A DNA stretch of 64,000 nucleotides from JAPLJM01 sp963708515 (GTDB lineage Bacteria > Desulfobacterota > Syntrophia > Syntrophales > Fen-1087): positions 11,439 through 75,438 of the forward strand of contig CAVPSX010000005.1 in the NCBI GenBank assembly GCA_963708515.1. The letters run 5' to 3'. Every line of letters begins with the position of its first letter. Positions within the stretch are counted from its first letter, which is position 1. The notes under the pieces were generated by a model. It ran no database searches. It saw only the letters and a program-made list of their open reading frames with translations, and had not been told where the DNA came from. Positions 17,502-27,040 of this stretch are shown piece after piece. Position numbers and translations under genes: made by a program.

Positions 17502-17990
17502 TCAGAGCTTGGTCAGCACGCTCAGCGCCCAGGCTTTCGCGTCCTCGAGGTCCGCCTGATCGGGATGGGCTTCGGCGCTCTGGGCTTCTTCAGCCCAGGC
17601 CCTGTTTTCCTGCTGCTGCATCAGCATTTCGATGATCCGGGGGTTCACCTTGCCGCGGCAGCCGAAATGCCCGAGAACGTTGGCCTTGGCTGCCAGTCCG
17701 AGGGCATTTTCAAAAGCCTGCCGGGGCAGTTGACCGCCCCGGAGCGAGCCGTGCGTCGAGAAAAAAGCGACCCTCTGGCCCTTCCCGAGCGCCTTGATAA
17801 ACGGCTGCGCCTTTTCCGGAACACTGTGCGCATAAACGGGGAAGCCGCAGAAAACGACATCGTAGCCTGCCGCTCCCTCCAGATCCTGGATCGGCTTGAT
17901 CTCTTTGTCCACAGGCAGCGCTTCGTATATCGCCTGTGCGACTTTTTTCGTATTGCCGGTTTTCGAAAAGTAAGTAACCAGTGCTTTCAT
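17502..17990 (-). CDS. flavodoxin family protein
   Basis: 162 aa. The phosphate-binding loop FSKTGNTKKVA is at residues 8-18, and VFCGFPVYAHSVPEKAQPF matches the FMN-ring loop of long-lineage flavodoxin-like proteins. It should bind FMN and carry electrons, or act as a small NAD(P)H-dependent reductase. GGAGG precedes the ATG at 17990. The gene heads a two-gene unit with the DUF255 protein. A polar Gln/Glu-rich helix (residues about 130-150) is unusual but not disruptive. Confidence 0.85.
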   Translation of the reverse strand: MKALVTYFSKTGNTKKVAQAIYEALPVDKEIKPIQDLEGAAGYDVVFCGFPVYAHSVPEKAQPFIKALGKGQRVAFFSTHGSLRGGQLPRQAFENALGLAAKANVLGHFGCRGKVNPRIIEMLMQQQENRAWAEEAQSAEAHPDQADLEDAKAWALSVLTKL

Positions 17991-18052
17991 TCTTTCCTCC
18001 TTGGTTAATAATATGTTTTTATATGGGGGCGCTTCCCATATTAATGCAAGTC

Positions 18053-19483
18053 TTAAAGTGCGAAAAACCCGTGCTCCTGACGGGCGACACCCGTCTGAAC
18101 GGCTGCCTCATGGACGGCTTTGGCCACTTTTTCCCGAACCTGCCGGTCAAAGATGCTCGGGATGATGTAATCTTCGCGCAGCTCATCGGGATTGACGCAG
18201 GAAGCGATGGCGTGCGCCGCGGCCAGCAGCATGTCATGGTTGATTTCCCGGGCGCGGCAGTCCAGCACGCCCCGGAAAAGCCCGGGAAAGCAGAGCACGT
18301 TGTTGATCTGGTTATGATAATCGGACCGGCCCGTGGCCACCACCCGGGCGTATTTCTGCGCCTCTTCGGGCATGATCTCCGGGATGGGATTGGCCATCGC
18401 AAAGACGACGGCGTCCTTTGCCATTTTACGGATGTCCCTGGCCATGCAGCGCGTCGGGCTGGGAGACACCCAGAAAGACGTCCGCGTCTTTTATGACTTT
18501 CGTGAGCAGGCCTTTGATTTTGTGCGGATTGGTCAGCGCCGCGATTTCTTCCTTTACGGGATTCATATTCTCCTTGCGCCCCTGATAAAGCGCTCCGCTG
18601 CGGTCGCAGCCGATGATGTTCCGGACGCCCGATGATAGAAGCAGGCGGATGGATGCGACGCCTGCCGCCCCCAGGCCGTTGACGACCAGGACGATCTCCT
18701 CGATCGGCTTGTTCACGATTTTCAAAGCATTGATAAGCCCGGCAAGGATAACCACGGCCGTTCCGTGCTGATCATCGTGGAAAACAGGGATGTCCAGCTC
18801 CTGTTTCAGACGGGCCTCGATTTCAAAACAGCGCGGCGCGGAAATGTCCTCCAGATTGATGCCGCCGAATCCCGGGGATATCCATTTGACGGTTTTGATG
18901 ATTTCTTCGGGGTCTTTGGTGTTCAGGCAGATGGGGAAGGCATCGACGCCGCCGAATGCCTTGAAAAGCATGGCCTTTCCCTCCATGACGGGCATCGCGG
19001 CCATGGGGCCGATATCGCCGAGGCCCAGAACCGCGGTGCCGTCGGTCACGATGGCGATGGTGTTCTTTTTGATCGTCAGCTCATAAACGCGCTCCGGGTT
19101 TTCGTGGATGGCGGTGGAAACCCGGGCTACGCCGGGGGTGTAGGCCATGGACAGATCGGCGCGGGTCTTCAGCGGGAGTTTGCTGCGGATTTCGATTTTT
19201 CCGCCCTGATGGGCCATGAACGTGCGGTCGGCCACATTGATAATGCGGATACGCCGTTGATTTTTCCGATATTCGCGGTGATGCGTTGTTCCATGTCTTG
19301 GTTGCCTGCCGTGACGGTCAGGTCCCGGATAATGCAGCCGTCTCTGAAGCCAACGATGTCAATAGCGCCGATGTCGCCGCCCGCCTTGCCGATGGCGGAG
19401 GTGACCCGGCCCAGCATGCCGGGTTTGTTGGTGATTTCCAGACGGATCAGAATGCCGTAGCGGAGCCTGGATGTCTTCATCAT
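18053..19483 (-). CDS. ACT-domain NAD-dependent malic enzyme, broken by two frameshifts
   Basis: Oxidative decarboxylation of malate to pyruvate. The product would be about 475 aa, the normal length of the ACT-malic enzyme type. It is split over three frames: the ACT domain (RLEITNKPGMLGRVTSAIGK, ending near 19245), the N-terminal catalytic part (YTPGVARV, DLSMAYTP; 18426-19235) and the C-terminal part (FAMANPIPEI, INNVLCFPGLFRGVLD; 18053-18469). Each junction (near 19245 and 18450) is repaired by moving one base, with conserved residues right up to the joint, so sequencing indels are more likely than decay. True pseudogenisation cannot be excluded from sequence alone. Confidence 0.85.
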
Positions 19484-19670
19484 AAGCGGGGCCTCCTTGT
19501 GATCTTGTCATTCCCTTTCAAAAAGGGGATGAAGTGGGATGTTCGTTGCGAAGATATGTGATTTTCAGGTAATTATCAATCGCTTTTCGCGGCGCTTTTC
19601 GTGGCCGGGCTCATGAAATGATTGCGGATAGAGGCGAGCCCTGATATAAGAGAGGAAAAAAGAGGTGTGT

Positions 19671-19871
19671 ATGGATACCATCTGGGTTCTGGTTATTGCT
19701 GTTGCTGTATGGATTTTTCTGCAGGCCTGGCTGCTGCCGAAGTTCGGTATCTCCACCTGAATGAGGCCGGGCTGCCGGTCGGCAGATAAGGATTTCACCG
19801 TGATGAAACAGGAACAAACCGGAGAAGGGCAGGGCGCATCGGGCGACAGCGGCAACACGCCGAAGACCTGA
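19671..19871 (+). CDS. small single-pass membrane protein, probable selenoprotein (Sec30)
   Basis: 66 aa if the UGA at 19758-19760 is read as selenocysteine. From the ATG at 19671 the frame gives a transmembrane helix (WVLVIAVAVWIFLQAWLL, residues 5-22), then PKFGIST-Sec-MRPGC, then a polar tail of about 30 residues. Sec30 and Cys35 form a U-x4-C pair that could be redox active next to the membrane. AGAGG lies five bases before the ATG. Sixteen bases after the UGA is GGUC, the loop of a perfect 5-bp hairpin. Downstream, 73 bases separate it from the LsrF-like gene on the same strand. I do not recognise the family. Read as a stop, the UGA would leave only 29 residues. The second stop at 19869-19871 is also UGA. 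Confidence 0.7.
19772..19785 (+). promoter_or_regulatory. bacterial SECIS-like hairpin
   Basis: CUGCC-GGUC-GGCAG: five perfect pairs closing a GGUC tetraloop, beginning 11 bases after the UGA at 19758-19760, with GGUC 16 bases after it. Same layout as the hairpin at 14357-14392. The lower stem is weak. Confidence 0.6.
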
Positions 19872-19944
19872 TGCGATGCGGCAGATCATGCTTTGCCGGT
19901 CTGCGCTGCCTGATTGAACAGATCTTTTTTTTAGGAGGCATAAA

Positions 19945-20736
19945 ATGGATTGGGGAATGAATAACCGGATGTCACAGCTCATCCAGCCGGACGGACATTG
20001 CTTTTTTCTGCCGATTGATCACGGCTATTTTCAGGGGCCGACGTCCCGTCTGGAAAAACCGGCGGAGACGATCAAGCCGCTTTTGCCCTACTGCGACGCC
20101 CTCTTTGTCACGCGTGGCGTCCTGCGCGCAGCCGTGGACCCGGCCGGGAGCAAACCGATCATTCTCAGGGTGTCCGGCGGGTCAAGCGTTATCGGCAAAG
20201 ACCTCGCCAACGAGAGCCTGACCACGTCCATCGAGGAGATCATCCGCCTCAACGCGACGGCGGTCGGCATGTCCGTATTCGTGGGGAGCGATTACGAGAA
20301 GGAATCCCTGACCAACCTGTCCGAGCTGGTCAATCGGTGCGAGGACTTCGGCATTCCCGTCATGGCGGTGACGGCCGTCGGCAAGGAACTGGAAAAACGC
20401 GATGCGCGCTACCTGGCCCTGTGCTGCCGGATCGCGGCGGAACTGGGCGCCCGTGTGGTCAAAACCTACTGGTGTAAGGATTTCGACAAGGTCGTTTACG
20501 GTTGTCCGGTTCCCGTCGTCATGGCCGGGGGGCCCCGGTGCGATACGGAGCTGGAAGTCATTGAATTTGTTCATGACGGCATGCAAAGCGGCGCTATCGG
20601 CCTCAATCTGGGCCGGAATGTCTGGCAGAGCCCTCATCCTGTGGCGATCATGCGGGCCCTGCGCGCCGTCATCCACGAGAATTATTCGGTCAAGGAAGCC
20701 TGGGACCTGTTCAGCAGCGTCAAACAGGAAAAATAA
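19945..20736 (+). CDS. class I aldolase/thiolase of the LsrF/DeoC type
   Basis: 263 aa. Strongly like LsrF (3-hydroxy-5-phosphonooxypentane-2,4-dione thiolase): DWGMNNRMSQL near the start, LPIDHGYFQGPTS, LRVSGGSSVIGKDL, KTYWCKDFDKVVYGCPVPVVMAGG and GLNLGRNVWQSPHPVA. The lysine in KTYW is the expected Schiff-base residue. AGGAGG six bases before the ATG is a strong start signal. There are no lsrACDB, lsrK or lsrG genes nearby, so AI-2 degradation is not supported. Another class I aldolase reaction, such as the aldolase of the archaeal-type aromatic route, is possible. Confidence 0.87.
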   Translation: MDWGMNNRMSQLIQPDGHCFFLPIDHGYFQGPTSRLEKPAETIKPLLPYCDALFVTRGVLRAAVDPAGSKPIILRVSGGSSVIGKDLANESLTTSIEEIIRLNATAVGMSVFVGSDYEKESLTNLSELVNRCEDFGIPVMAVTAVGKELEKRDARYLALCCRIAAELGARVVKTYWCKDFDKVVYGCPVPVVMAGGPRCDTELEVIEFVHDGMQSGAIGLNLGRNVWQSPHPVAIMRALRAVIHENYSVKEAWDLFSSVKQEK

Positions 20737-20775
20737 AAAATATGGGGAAACCCGCCTGATTTCTTGATAGAAAAC

Positions 20776-21325
20776 ATGATGCTGGATGCAAACATTCCTG
20801 CACAACAAGCGCTGCGTCTGCCAAAGCTTGTCGAGTCCGATCCGCGGGCGCCGCAGCTCCTTTGCAGTCTGATGGCTCACACCCGGCCATTGTGGCGGGA
20901 TAGCGAGACTCAGTATCCCGGCGGTCACGCTGACCGTCGAACTGGCCGGGGCGCTGCGCAAAGCACACGCATCCGGTCAGATCATACGCGGCCTGGAGAG
21001 TGCGGAACGCAAGCTCGCTTCAGAGGAACGAGGTCTGCAGATGGCGGATCGGCAAGCAGGCGCGCCGCGCGGCGTCCGTGTCTCCCGGCTGCTCCTCCTG
21101 ACCCATGACGGCGCCGAACGCTTTTACCGGAACGTCGAAACCATGCTCCATCGGTTCGGTCCGCGCGTTCTGGCGGTGCGGCTTGAAACAGATGCCGGCG
21201 GGTTAGGCGAACTGTTGTTCGGTCCCGGCCGCATTGCCCGCCTGGTGATGCTGGAGCACAAGCAGGCCGTCGGTGATGTGCTTCTGGCAATGACCGGAAG
21301 CATCTGTCAAGGGCGACACACTTAA
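20776..21325 (+). CDS. conserved hypothetical protein, one frameshift
   Basis: Not recognised. The first part reads MMLDANIPAQQALRLPKL in one frame. From about 20895 the continuation is in another frame (IPAVTLTVELAGALRKAHASG, then ERGLQMADRQ, then the ordered stretch VSRLLLLTHDGAERFYRNV and ARLVMLEHKQAVGDVL). Joined, the product is about 180 aa. The second half looks like an alpha/beta domain with a good hydrophobic pattern and no membrane segments. No clear ribosome-binding site precedes the ATG at 20776. It lies between the LsrF-like gene and the amidohydrolase on the same strand. Confidence 0.5.
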
Positions 21326-21343
21326 TGGGGCGGCAAATAAGCC

Positions 21344-22927
21344 ATGCATGTGTATGAATTCCAGGGGATGACCAGAAGAGATATGCTGCAACTGGCCGCG
21401 GCGTCCGCCATATTATTTTCACTTCCTGCCATGACAGGCTGCACATCATTTCCCAAAGATAAACCCTCCGCCACGGGCGACGGTAAAGCCCTGACGCTGA
21501 TTCACGGCAATGTCATCAATGTGCTTCAGGGCGACGTGCATAGCGACCAGACGATTACGATCCGCTACGGGATGATCGAATCCATCTCGGACCGACTGCC
21601 TGAGCCCCGGGAAGAATCCCTCGTCGTGGATATGAAAAATCAATATCTCATTCCGGGTTTGATTGATGCACATTGCCATTCTACCCTCTCAAGCGAGGCA
21701 GAATTCAATCCATTCGGCGTTTCCACGATGCTGCGGCAGATCAGGAGAAATTACGTCCAGCAACTTGCCCATGGCGTGACGACCATCCGTGACATGGGCG
21801 CGCTGCCAAAACTGCTGCATAAGCATTTGGAAATGATTGAAAAAGGGGAATTGACGGGTCCGAGAGTGGTCTATTGCAATGCCTTCACGAACGTCCACGG
21901 GGGGCATCCGGATATCGATCCTGCCGACATCAGCATGTTTTCCGGAATCGCCACGGCCTTTGCGGGGAATCCCAGTTTCTGGTTTAAAGACATCCCGGAG
22001 CTGGAAGGAAAGATGAAAGAGAGCCTCGAAAACGGCGCGTCTTTCATCAAGCTCACCATGGATAACCGGTCGCTGCTGTGTGGAAAAGGCGAGATTCCTG
22101 TTTACAGTGAGGAGCAACTGGAGTTTATTTTTACATTTGCCCGGAAAAACAACCTCCCTGTTGCCGGCCACATCCATACGAAATACGGGTTTGACCGGGC
22201 GCTTCAGTACGGCATCAACTCCATGGAACATTCCCTTGCCGACGCCCTGTTGACAGACCGGGAAATTGCGGAGATGGCCGGCAAGAACATCGCCATCGTG
22301 CCCACCATGGTCATTGCGCAGATGCATGCCGCGGAAGAGGCCTTTGACAGGGTTCCTGAATTATACCGGAATGGCTTCGTTTATAACGAATTGTCCATCA
22401 GGCGGCAGATGCTCAATTCCTCACCGGACGATTATGTTGAACCGGCAATCCATGAGAAGAATGTAGAGGCCCTTCAATATTATCAAAAATATGGATGCGC
22501 TAACCTCTATAAAAACGGCAAATTTCTGGCCAGGCCCGATCTCTATTTCAATATCCTTTTGCATGGCCCGCAGAATCTGCTCAGGATGAAAGAGGCCGGG
22601 ATTGTCATCGGCTGTGGCACCGACGCCGGCATTCCCCTTGTTTATCATGGGATGCTGTGGCGGGAGATGGAAATGCTTACAAGAATCGGCTTTTCGAATC
22701 AGGAAGCGCTGCGGTGCGCGACAATCAACAATGCGAAAATCCTCCGGATGGAAGACAAAATCGGTACGATAGACAAAGGCAAACTCGCGGATATGGTCGT
22801 CTTGAAAGAGAATCCTCTAACCGTAATCGAGACCTGCCGCGCTCCGCAAATGGTCATCAAGGGCGGGCGGATTTATGCTGATTTTTTTGCTGACACTTGG
22901 ATGTCAGACTATTATTCTTATCCATAA
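21344..22927 (+). CDS. exported amidohydrolase family protein (Tat-type lipoprotein)
   Basis: 527 aa. The N terminus has a twin-arginine-type motif (MTRRDMLQLAAASAI) ending in a lipobox-like MTGC, so it is probably exported folded with its metal and lipid-anchored. The amidohydrolase core shows PGLIDAHCHST (HxH metal site), HIHTKYGF, SMEHSLADA and GCGTDAGIPL (catalytic Asp), like imidazolonepropionase-type and prolidase-type hydrolases. The substrate is unknown. The ATG at 21344 is used; the ATG at 21368 is an alternative that would begin directly with the RR motif. No frameshift. Confidence 0.88.
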   Translation: MHVYEFQGMTRRDMLQLAAASAILFSLPAMTGCTSFPKDKPSATGDGKALTLIHGNVINVLQGDVHSDQTITIRYGMIESISDRLPEPREESLVVDMKNQYLIPGLIDAHCHSTLSSEAEFNPFGVSTMLRQIRRNYVQQLAHGVTTIRDMGALPKLLHKHLEMIEKGELTGPRVVYCNAFTNVHGGHPDIDPADISMFSGIATAFAGNPSFWFKDIPELEGKMKESLENGASFIKLTMDNRSLLCGKGEIPVYSEEQLEFIFTFARKNNLPVAGHIHTKYGFDRALQYGINSMEHSLADALLTDREIAEMAGKNIAIVPTMVIAQMHAAEEAFDRVPELYRNGFVYNELSIRRQMLNSSPDDYVEPAIHEKNVEALQYYQKYGCANLYKNGKFLARPDLYFNILLHGPQNLLRMKEAGIVIGCGTDAGIPLVYHGMLWREMEMLTRIGFSNQEALRCATINNAKILRMEDKIGTIDKGKLADMVVLKENPLTVIETCRAPQMVIKGGRIYADFFADTWMSDYYSYP

Positions 22928-23031
22928 TAATATAAATTACAGAAATCTCACTAAAACTGTAGTATATATTGATGAGAGGAGTCAGGTCGGTGTGACTTTT
23001 CTGACTCAGTCTGGAGGGCTTGAAAAATAAT

Positions 23032-25473
23032 ATGACTGTTAAAATGATGCCGGATCCTCAGACAAGCGACCATAAGGTTGCCTGGATTGCAAGTTTCAAA
23101 GATACCTATGACGCGTGGGTAGATAACCTCAGAGCAACTATCGCCTCGATGGAAAAACAGGCGATCCCTCCTCTTGATACATCGGTTTCGAAACTCTTCG
23201 ATACATCCATTCCCGGCGCCGTTCTGATGCGAGAGGTCATAGATTACTACATAGACAGCTGGCAGAGAAGTTTCCTCTATCTGAACACAATGAGAAAACG
23301 TGGCAGCATTTACCTGAGGCATCTGCAGGACGGCCAGCCAACCGTATTATTTTTCGAGTATGAAAAAGTTCTGAGCGGCCTCACCCTGAATCGTCCCGTG
23401 AATTACGACCTTGTGAGAATCATCCCTGACAAGGAATATGTCATAGATCCCGATAAAAGACCGATTGTAGTCGTAGATCCCCGGGCGGGTCACGGACCGG
23501 GCATCGGTGGCTCCAAGAGAGAATCCGAAATCGGGATGGCGATGAAAAATGGACATCCCGCCTACTTCATTCTCTTTTACCCCTACCCCGTACCGGGACA
23601 GACCATTGCCGATGTAAAGAACGCCGAGCTCAGTTTCATCGAGGAAGTTGCCCGGCGGCACCCTAACTCAAGAAAGCCTTCTGTTATCGGGAATTGCCAA
23701 GCAGGCTGGGCCGTAGCGATGATGAGCGCCCACATGCCGGGCGGGACGGGTCCGCTTGTCTTTAACGGCGCGCCCCTTTCATACTGGTCGGGTGTCGAAG
23801 GTAAAGACACCATGCGCTATCTGGGAGGACTTGCGGGAGGCGCGTGGGTCGCATCATTTTTCTCCGATCTGGGCGCCGGCTGCTTTGATGGCGCTAATCT
23901 TGTCCTAAACTTCGAAATGCTGAATCCCGCCAATACCTTCTGGACCAAGCAATATAACGTGTACTCAAAGATCGACACAGAAGAAAGGCGTTACCTTGAT
24001 TTTGAACGATGGTGGAACGGCTACTGCCTGATGACCACGGAAGAAATACAGTATATTGTTGAAAATCTATTCATCGGCAACAAACTGGAACAGGGGTCCC
24101 TTGAAATCGAGGGAAAAGTCTTAAATTTAAAAGACCTGGTGGATCCTGTGGTTGTATTTGCCTCGAGCGGGGACAACATTACTCCGCCACGCCAGGCTCT
24201 CAACTGGATTATAAAAGTCTGGGGTTCCATCGAAGAAATAAAAAGGCGAAGGCAGGCAATTATTTACATTCTCCATAAAGATATAGGCCATCTCGGAATA
24301 TTTGTGTCAAGCAAGATCGCGACGAAAGAACACAACGAAATAATCTCAAGCTTCGATATGATCGAATACCTGCCTTCGGGACTCTATGAAATGATAATCG
24401 AGGATGGCGATGAAGAACACGTCGGCTTCGATGTCCATTTTGAGGAACGGACATTCGATGACATCATGGCGCTGGATGCCGGTCCTGATGAAGGGAAACC
24501 TTCTCAACAGGACGAAAGGGCATTTGAAATTGTCCGCCAGCTCTCAGAAAAGAACAATATGTTCTATAAAACCTATATTAGTCCGTGGATGCGTCTCTTC
24601 ATGACAGATCAATCTGCTGAAGCTATTCGACAGATTCATCCTCTTAGGATCAGCCGGTACGCATGCTCTGATCTCAGTCCTTTCTTCTTCCCGATCAAGC
24701 TCTTTGCTCCCACGGTTGCACGAAACCGCCGAAAATGCCCTGAGGATAATCCATATATGATCATGGAAAAATGTTTTTCCGAAAACGTGGTCACCATGCT
24801 TGACTATGCGAGGGATATGCGTGATCTCAAATATGAATATATATTCAAGTCTGTATATGAATCGGATCTTCTCAATATGCTGTTCCCGAAAGAAGAATCT
24901 GTAATAACGACTGAGGAGGGACAACGAAAGAAGGAGGACGAAGAAATCATTGCTCTGCGTGACCGCCTTGACGACGCCTACTGGATAAATGCCATGGAAG
25001 AGGGCGGGTTTGTAGAGGGATTGATACGGATGCTCCTGGCAATTGTGTCTGCAAACCATACCTTTGACCGAAAATCCTTCCTTCTGATGCAGCAGCTTGT
25101 ACGCGTCCATCCCAGACTGAAGGGGGTAACGATTCCCGAATTCAGAGTGATCACGAAAAGGCAATCGAGAATTTTGCAGACAGATACGGAAAAGGCAATA
25201 AGATCTCTTCCCATCCTGCTGCAAACGCCAAAAGATCGTAAAGATGCGGTAGAGATTGCCCAGACTATTTTCGGGCACTGTGAACTGACAGAAGAAGCAA
25301 AGGCGATGCTGAGAAAACTAAGGGCAATTGAAAGGCTTGCACAAAGTGAAGCGATACATACCAAAGACGGCGATACTCATAAGATTAATACGGTAACACA
25401 AACAGAACTTTTGGCTTCCTCCGATCTGAAAAAAACAGCAGGAGCAAAACAAAAAACTCGAAAAAGGAAGTGA
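23032..25473 (+). CDS. DUF3141 protein (PhaC/alpha-beta hydrolase related)
   Basis: 813 aa, a normal length for DUF3141. The alpha/beta-hydrolase half shows VVDPRAGHGPGIGGSK and the nucleophile elbow GNCQAG with Cys222, as in polyhydroxyalkanoate synthases. The family is often near phosphotransacetylase or PHA genes, but none is visible here. The C-terminal 350 residues are charged, mostly helical and end in a Lys-rich tail. A TTG at 23020 would add four residues, but it sits only two bases from the GGAGG, so the ATG at 23032 is preferred. It stands alone, with 104 bases upstream and over 500 bases downstream. Confidence 0.85.
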   Translation: MTVKMMPDPQTSDHKVAWIASFKDTYDAWVDNLRATIASMEKQAIPPLDTSVSKLFDTSIPGAVLMREVIDYYIDSWQRSFLYLNTMRKRGSIYLRHLQDGQPTVLFFEYEKVLSGLTLNRPVNYDLVRIIPDKEYVIDPDKRPIVVVDPRAGHGPGIGGSKRESEIGMAMKNGHPAYFILFYPYPVPGQTIADVKNAELSFIEEVARRHPNSRKPSVIGNCQAGWAVAMMSAHMPGGTGPLVFNGAPLSYWSGVEGKDTMRYLGGLAGGAWVASFFSDLGAGCFDGANLVLNFEMLNPANTFWTKQYNVYSKIDTEERRYLDFERWWNGYCLMTTEEIQYIVENLFIGNKLEQGSLEIEGKVLNLKDLVDPVVVFASSGDNITPPRQALNWIIKVWGSIEEIKRRRQAIIYILHKDIGHLGIFVSSKIATKEHNEIISSFDMIEYLPSGLYEMIIEDGDEEHVGFDVHFEERTFDDIMALDAGPDEGKPSQQDERAFEIVRQLSEKNNMFYKTYISPWMRLFMTDQSAEAIRQIHPLRISRYACSDLSPFFFPIKLFAPTVARNRRKCPEDNPYMIMEKCFSENVVTMLDYARDMRDLKYEYIFKSVYESDLLNMLFPKEESVITTEEGQRKKEDEEIIALRDRLDDAYWINAMEEGGFVEGLIRMLLAIVSANHTFDRKSFLLMQQLVRVHPRLKGVTIPEFRVITKRQSRILQTDTEKAIRSLPILLQTPKDRKDAVEIAQTIFGHCELTEEAKAMLRKLRAIERLAQSEAIHTKDGDTHKINTVTQTELLASSDLKKTAGAKQKTRKRK

Positions 25474-25993
25474 CCTGCCCGCCGTATTCCAGACGGCCCC
25501 GCAGTGCTGGTAATTTCCGGGGGAAAACTAAATCCGAGTATCCCGGTGTCTCTCCTGTCTTAATTAGAAGTGTAACGTCCTCCTACTCGGTGATTGACGG
25601 ATTTCGATAACAATGCGAGAGTATAAGCGGTAATATTTAGAAGTACTTTGGCGTCGCTCGCGCTCCGCCTATCAAGGGCGTTCGAGCCGACCCCGCCGCT
25701 GGCGGCTGCGCATCGCTTGGTTTTTGGCACGTCAACATGCAATAAATTGCAGTTGCCGCGCCCAAAAACGGCGGCTCAACAGCCGGCGTGAGATCAACCA
25801 TTACAAACGCAAATCCTTAAACATTTCATTCATCATAATTGCTGCTTTGCAGAGACAGCGACTCCGGCGGTCGGAGGATCTTGAAAAACCAGTAATTGGA
25901 TTATTTGTTACGTATATTTTCCTGTTATTAATATTGTGGTATGGAAAATGACCCGGATCGTCGTTCCGGGGAGATTAATTCCAGGAATTCATC
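25474..25993. other. intergenic region, no gene supported
   Basis: 520 bases. Short open frames on both strands lack ribosome-binding sites and protein-like composition. The centre is GC-rich with a CGTCGCTCGCGCTCCGCC-type run while the ends are AT-rich, so it may hold a degraded insertion. I cannot name one. Confidence 0.5.
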
Positions 25994-27040
25994 ATGACAC
26001 AGGAATTGAAAGCGATGCGCGCCGCCGTTTATTACAACAACAGCGATGTCAGGGTGGAAGAGCGGCCGGTGCCGCCTATCGGCGCCGGCGAGATGCTCGT
26101 GAAGGTCTTGGCCAGCGGGATCTGCGGCAGCGACGTCATGGAGTGGTACCGGATCAAAAAGGCGCCGCTTGTGCTGGGCCACGAGATCGCAGGTGTTATC
26201 GCCGCCGTCGGCGAAGGTGTCGTGCGGTACAAGCACGGCGACCGTGTTTTTGTTTCCCACCATATCCCCTGCAACACCTGCCATTACTGCCTCAGGGGCT
26301 ATCATACCGCCTGTGAGACGCTGCACACGACCAATTACGATCCGGGCGGTTTCGCCGAATATATTCGGGTCCCGCGCCTCAATGTCGATCGCGGCGTCTT
26401 TGTGCTGCCAGACGAGGTCTCTTACGATGCAGGGGTGTTCGTCGAACCCCTGGCCTGTGTCGTGCGCGGACAGCGCGTTGCCAACGTGCAACCCGGGCAG
26501 ACGGTCCTCATCCTCGGTAGCGGCATTTCCGGAATGCTGCACCTTCTTCTGGCGCGCAGCCTCGGAGCCGGGCGCATCGCGGCGACGGACATCAGTCCGT
26601 TCCGTCTCGATATGGCCCGGCAGTTCGGCGCGGACTGGGCTTTTAATGCCCGCGAAGACATCCCGATGCATTTGCGCGAAATCAATAACGGGCGGTTGGC
26701 CGATCTCGTAATTGTCTGCACGGGCGCGCTGTCCGCCTTCATGCAGGCCCTGCAATCGGTGGATCGTGGCGGCGCTATCCTGTGTTTCGCGACAACGGAG
26801 CCTGGTGTGGACCTGCCCGTGCCCCTCAATGAATTCTGGCGCAACGAGATCAAGCTGCTGCCTTCCTACGGGAACAGTCCGCTCGACGCGACAGTGGCCA
26901 TCGAACTGATCCGTTCGGGACGCGTTCCCGTAGAGCGAATGATCACCCACCGGCTGCCGCTGGAGCAGGCGGGTCTGGGATTCCGCCTCGTGGCCGAAGG
27001 GGGCGATTCCATGAAGGTCATCATCGAACCACACAAATAA
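25994..27040 (+). CDS. zinc-dependent alcohol dehydrogenase (MDR family)
   Basis: 348 aa. Catalytic-zinc residues are visible in GICGSD and LGHEIAG. The structural zinc site has four cysteines in CNTCHYCLRGYHTAC. The Rossmann motif LGSGISG follows near residue 170. It oxidises or reduces a secondary alcohol, polyol or sugar alcohol with NAD(P), like sorbitol or threonine dehydrogenases. Its stop overlaps the start of the class II aldolase gene (TAATG), so the two enzymes should be made together: oxidation followed by aldol cleavage, or the reverse, on a sugar-like substrate. The exact substrate is not readable. Confidence 0.92.
   Translation: MTQELKAMRAAVYYNNSDVRVEERPVPPIGAGEMLVKVLASGICGSDVMEWYRIKKAPLVLGHEIAGVIAAVGEGVVRYKHGDRVFVSHHIPCNTCHYCLRGYHTACETLHTTNYDPGGFAEYIRVPRLNVDRGVFVLPDEVSYDAGVFVEPLACVVRGQRVANVQPGQTVLILGSGISGMLHLLLARSLGAGRIAATDISPFRLDMARQFGADWAFNAREDIPMHLREINNGRLADLVIVCTGALSAFMQALQSVDRGGAILCFATTEPGVDLPVPLNEFWRNEIKLLPSYGNSPLDATVAIELIRSGRVPVERMITHRLPLEQAGLGFRLVAEGGDSMKVIIEPHK

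Noticed and set aside
18440..18470. Break in malic enzyme considered as another recoded UGA
   Set aside because: The two parts are in different frames; a one-base shift explains it and no SECIS-like hairpin is needed.
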